A stretch of 64,000 nucleotides of DNA from Bacillota bacterium (GTDB lineage: Bacteria; Bacillota; Clostridia; Lachnospirales; Lachnospiraceae). This document shows, piece after piece, positions 61,319 through 64,000 of this stretch; the stretch's first letter is position 1; each line of letters opens with the position of its first letter. The notes beneath the pieces are model-generated. The model had not been told where the DNA came from, ran no database searches, and saw only the letters and a program-made list of their open reading frames with translations. The DNA lies in NCBI GenBank assembly GCA_023435895.1, contig JAEZLH010000031.1, forward strand, positions 62,001-126,000. Reading direction: 5' to 3'. Both the position numbers and the translations under genes were made by a program.

Positions 61319-62479
61319 GTGATTTATATTTACATATTTATGGGGGCACTTATATTTGACATTATTTTATATCAAATAAAGTTTAAATTATACTTTTATT
61401 TGCAATACTGTTTTAGATATACGAGATTTGATATTATATCAATCATAGAAAAAATAGCATATAGGATGGAAAGAATAAGTAGAAAAATCCCATTTTTATT
61501 AATTAAGCCCAATCGTTTTGGAATAGAATGTTTAGATGATGACTTTAAAAATTCTGTTTTGCCATTAGAGAAAGTTATAATTGTTATTGAATATACTTTT
61601 TCTCTTGTACGTCAGATTGTAGGAATAAGAATTGCTTATATAATTTGTGGATTAGCGTATATATTGAAAAAATATGGGACAGAGATATACAATAAAGTTA
61701 ATCAACTTTGTAAAGCCGTATTAGAAGTAGATTACATAATTGTAATACAGAAAATTTATGAGTATATACAGAAGAATAGTAGTGGTATTTTAATATTAGT
61801 TATAATTATACTGATGTTGTATATTCATCATTATAAAGCTAAAATCACAAAATATAATTTTGAAAATATATGGAAAGAAGAAATTGAACAGAATATTAAG
61901 ACAATAGCGACCGCACAAAAAGCAATGGAACAAGACATGCAAGAATTAGTAGGCGTGTTATGGAGTAATGTCAACGAATTACAAATATTGATTAATCGAT
62001 TAGATAGAGTATATAAATATGATCATGAGTATTATATTAAGAATAACGAGATATGTATTAATGAAAATTTTAAGGAGTATGAACATTTAGTTATAAATAT
62101 TAAAGAACAAATTCGTGTGATAGAAGAAAATAATGGTCAAAGTATATATAGAAAATATAATGAAAAAGTTTGGGATCAATTAATTAAATTGTATTTAACA
62201 GATTCTGATAATAAATATTATTTAATTAGAAATCTGGCTGATTGCGATAAAAAATCCATCGAAAGATCACTTGATAATTTGACTGCAGGATATACGGCCA
62301 TAAGAAAAAGATTATTAGTAAAATGGGCTAATGGAGTGTTTTGTTATAATGGAATAGAAAGATATCTTAAGTATATTCAAAGAAGAAAAGCAAAATTTGA
62401 GCGCATAAACATGCGTTTGGTTAGAGCAAATAGGTATAGTTCAGTAGTTAATGAAGTAAAAGATTTACTAGACAAGTAA
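61319..62479 (+). CDS. Unrecognised membrane/coiled-coil protein behind qatD
   Basis: 386 residues with a GTG start, preceded by an exceptionally strong site (GGGGGGAGG) and only 53 bases after qatD. Helix 1 (residues about 3-22, IYIFMGALIFDIILYQIKF), an amphipathic or membrane stretch (about 95-115) and a strong helix (about 155-172, GILILVIIILMLYIHHY) lie in the first half. The second half is soluble, Lys/Glu/Asn-rich and helical (e.g. EEIEQNIKTIATAQKAMEQD), and probably forms coiled coil. No enzyme motif or family is recognised. Position, spacing and identical AT-rich composition suggest it is part of the island and maybe an accessory to Qat, but this is inference. Confidence 0.75.
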   Translation: MIYIYIFMGALIFDIILYQIKFKLYFYLQYCFRYTRFDIISIIEKIAYRMERISRKIPFLLIKPNRFGIECLDDDFKNSVLPLEKVIIVIEYTFSLVRQIVGIRIAYIICGLAYILKKYGTEIYNKVNQLCKAVLEVDYIIVIQKIYEYIQKNSSGILILVIIILMLYIHHYKAKITKYNFENIWKEEIEQNIKTIATAQKAMEQDMQELVGVLWSNVNELQILINRLDRVYKYDHEYYIKNNEICINENFKEYEHLVINIKEQIRVIEENNGQSIYRKYNEKVWDQLIKLYLTDSDNKYYLIRNLADCDKKSIERSLDNLTAGYTAIRKRLLVKWANGVFCYNGIERYLKYIQRRKAKFERINMRLVRANRYSSVVNEVKDLLDK

Positions 62480-62539
62480 TGTGAGGAATAGGTTATTTAC
62501 ATGAGAATTACAGTAGCGCTTGTTTTTTGATAAAGGAGT

Positions 62540-62843
62540 TAATTTTATGGCAAAATAAGTTAACAAAAGTTGTTATGCCATTGGATGAAATAGACCTTTC
62601 TATGAAAAGTTGTCAAAACAGATGTAATTGATTACAGACTTCAAGTGGATTCCATTTGAAAACCTGAAACAATTGATTCTGGCATAGAAACAAGATACGC
62701 TTTTTACAATAAAACGGGGTCATATTCAAGTGAAGAAAGCGAGGGCATTACAAAGTTCTCAAACATTAACTTGTTTGAAAATTTTATTGCGTACAATTAT
62801 AATGATATTTTCAAAAAAGCATATAAACAAAATATTTTACAGT
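62540..62843 (+). pseudogene. Decayed gene fragment, unidentified
   Basis: The frame from about 62658 to the TAA at 62841-62843 encodes ETIDSGIETRYAFYNKTGSY and FENFIAYNYNDIFKKAYK. Upstream, short pieces in other frames (TKVVMPLDEIDLSMKS) look like the start of the same protein. Several stops lie in between. No family recognised. Confidence 0.45.
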
Positions 62844-62879
62844 AATTATTATTCATTCAATTTTCTCTAGTTTAATACC

Positions 62880-63168
62880 ATGGAATTTTCAAATTTTAGC
62901 GGTGCAAAAGGCTTGGATTTGGATGAGATGGATGTGACAAGTGCGGAGACTAAATCTACTTATGCAGAGATTAAGAATTATGTACTGAAAGAGCATGGAC
63001 TTAAGGTTTCTAATCTATATATTTCATAGGTAAAAAGGAAATGTGGAGTTGAAGTTGGGGAGCATTAATAATCTGGCGAAGTCAGAGGATGCAAAACAGC
63101 CATAGTGTCCGGAAGAGAAAGAGAAGGCGATTTTGGAGGAATTGGAGCACTTTGGTATGGTTAGCTAA
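62880..63168 (+). pseudogene. Detached C-terminal tail of an RlmD/RumA-type methyltransferase
   Basis: The frame DLDEMDVTSAETKSTYAEIK, then GLKVSNLYIS, a TAG, VKRKCGVEVGEH, a one-base insertion, YNLAKSEDAKQP, a TAG, CPEEKEKAI and FGMVS ending in TAA. This pattern (winged-helix-like tail ending in CP.EKE.AI...HFGM) is what I know from the C-terminus of many clostridial RumA proteins. Both TAG codons stand where the family has Gln. It is not expressed as such: no start belonging to a methyltransferase domain precedes it. Confidence 0.7.
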
Positions 63169-63218
63169 GGCTGGAGTACAATTTATATTATTACGATTCA
63201 ACTCTCGATGCAGTTGTT

Positions 63219-63410
63219 ATGAAGGATAAAGAAGGAAATGAACTTGTAATTGATTGTACCATGGTAAATTCATATGTAGTATTTGATAAACATGAAGATG
63301 AAGGCTATCTATTGAGACTGGCAAGTGAAGAGCCTGCAAACTATGTCTCATATGCGTTGAAGCCTGGTGGATTGCAGGAATATGTAGAAGCGATGAATGT
63401 GTTTAATTAA
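63219..63410 (+). CDS. Small hypothetical protein, probably 5'-truncated
   Basis: 63 residues from an ATG without a ribosome site. The frame is open from 63165 and would add LEYNLYYYDSTLDAVV before this ATG, but that part has no start codon, so the original start was probably lost. Features: a strand-rich beginning (KEGNELVIDCTMV) and an LRLASEEPANYVSYALKPGG end. The pattern recalls small DUF6061-like proteins found on clostridial mobile elements (tentative). A terminator follows. Confidence 0.5.
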   Translation: MKDKEGNELVIDCTMVNSYVVFDKHEDEGYLLRLASEEPANYVSYALKPGGLQEYVEAMNVFN

Positions 63411-63450
63411 TAAATGGGGAGTTGGCGTAGAGCTAACTCCCCATTTATTA
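63411..63450 (+). terminator. Terminator
   Basis: Arms taaatggggagttggc and gctaactccccattta around gtaga; then TTA. Confidence 0.75.
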
Positions 63451-63552
63451 AATATGGATGAATAATATGATATATTATGGTAAAATATTAGTTGCGTTTA
63501 TAGAAAAATTCAGATGGGATGAAAATAGCAGAATTACTGGAAGAAATGTACG

Positions 63553-63669
63553 ATGGAATTGTGGGATACATATAAATCGGATGGAACATTTACGGGAAGT
63601 ACATTAGTAAGAGGGGAAAAGATACCAGAAGAACGAAAATTATATCACATAGGTCTTTTCAGACAGTGA
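63553..63669 (+). pseudogene. N-terminal fragment of a NUDIX hydrolase gene
   Basis: 38 residues (MELWDTYKSDGTFTGSTLVR, then GEKIPEERKLYHIG) match the start of Ipk/NUDIX-type hydrolases of Firmicutes, which begin MELWDIYD and go on through a RGE.IP loop. The frame ends at TGA 63667-63669, before any NUDIX box. Only the beginning of the gene is left. Confidence 0.7.
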
Positions 63670-63715
63670 TATGAGTAAGAATTTAGCTATTAATAATAAA
63701 AATTATGAATAATAC

Positions 63716-63746
63716 TTGACTGTAAAGTGTCTTTATACATTAATAT
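63716..63746 (+). promoter_or_regulatory. MerR-type promoter with 19-bp spacer
   Basis: TTGACT (63716-63721) and TAATAT (63741-63746) are 19 bp apart. The spacer contains the dyad taaag...cttta, the layout of promoters twisted open by MerR-family activators. Autoregulation of the gene at 63793 is likely. Confidence 0.6.
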
Positions 63747-63792
63747 ACTTACTCACTGAAGTAGAATTTGCAGCGAGGAAGGAGAAAGTGAT

Positions 63793-64000
63793 ATGAAAGT
63801 AAAGGAAGTTGAAGAACTTCTTCAAATTACAAGAGCTAATATCCGTTTTTATGAGAAAGAGGGATTGCTAAGACCCGACCGTATTGAAAATGGATATCGT
63901 ACTTATAGCAATGAGGATGTCGAGCAGTTGAAGAAGATTGTATTGTTTCGTAAGTTGGGAATTTCTATTCCGGATATAAAGAAAATATTTAATGAGGAAG
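63793..64000 (+). CDS. MerR-family regulator, N-terminal part
   Basis: The gene runs off the window; 69 residues are visible. The ATG is preceded by GGAAGGAGAAAG. MerR helix-turn-helix: MKVKEVEELLQITRANIRFY, then EKEGLLRPDRIENGYRTYS and the second helix-turn-helix beginning EDVEQLKKIVLFRKLGISI. The effector part is outside, so the inducer is unknown. Confidence 0.9.
   Translation, partial: MKVKEVEELLQITRANIRFYEKEGLLRPDRIENGYRTYSNEDVEQLKKIVLFRKLGISIPDIKKIFNEE

Noticed and set aside
62880..63168. Stop-codon recoding (TAG read as Gln)
   Set aside because: Intact genes in the window end in TAG, and the same remnant also has a frameshift; decay explains both.

Overview
The window looks like a chromosome segment of an anaerobic, low-GC Firmicute of the Lachnospiraceae / Clostridium (Lachnoclostridium) phytofermentans type. 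The basis is AT-rich DNA with strong GGAGG ribosome sites, a T-box in front of serS, an Ech-type membrane [NiFe] hydrogenase with its hyp genes, GH13 and GH36 sugar enzymes, BlaI/BlaR-like and PadR regulators, and an Fe-S aldo/keto reductase. The species assignment is inference from gene content.

Layout. 0-4.5 kb: end of a nitroreductase, a 13-bp tandem-repeat array, then a response regulator, ABC exporter pair and histidine kinase. 4.6-9 kb: an MMPL exporter divergent from a TetR regulator, then a decayed membrane gene. 9-15.3 kb: a LacI regulator divergent from a maltodextrin-type ABC importer (binding lipoprotein and two permeases, no ATPase) and an intracellular GH13 enzyme. 15.6-18.3 kb: an epimerase-like reductase and small membrane-protein genes, two of them broken. 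18.5-20.2 kb: T-box-controlled serS. 20.5-32 kb: echABCDEF-hypABFCDE, encoding a ferredoxin-type proton-reducing hydrogenase and nearly its whole maturation set; the large subunit ends exactly at its last metal motif, so no maturation protease should be needed. 32-38 kb: a YjjG-like phosphatase, a truncated group II intron behind a terminator, small proteins, tandem repeats, and a signalling pair (HDOD response regulator plus receiver-kinase). 38-47.9 kb: GH36 alpha-galactosidase, an ArsR regulator with a four-domain CoA-disulfide-reductase/rhodanese/TusA/DsrE protein, a PAS-GGDEF-HD-GYP protein and a BlaI/BlaR1-type pair. 48-55.3 kb: PadR and an Fe-S aldo/keto reductase, a DNA glycosylase, a radical SAM protein and an RlmD-like rRNA methyltransferase.

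55.6-62.5 kb is a foreign-looking, very AT-rich defence island: a decayed large serine recombinase, a long perfect inverted repeat, a complete qatABCD anti-phage operon (KAP ATPase, QatB, QueC-like QatC, TatD-like QatD), and a closely following gene for an unrecognised membrane/coiled-coil protein that is not part of the published four-gene system. Behind it is a graveyard of fragments. One of them (62880-63168) reads as the C-terminal tail usually found on clostridial RlmD proteins, while the rlmD-like gene just before the island lacks that tail; the island may therefore have split rlmD. The window closes with the start of a MerR regulator.

The strongest candidates for something new are the fifth gene of the Qat locus, the 16-bp-arm inverted repeat upstream of qatA, the two hydrophilic insertions in HypF, the disordered N-terminus replacing TRAM in the RlmD homologue, and two diverged copies of an unidentified gene end at 48.2 and 52.3 kb.
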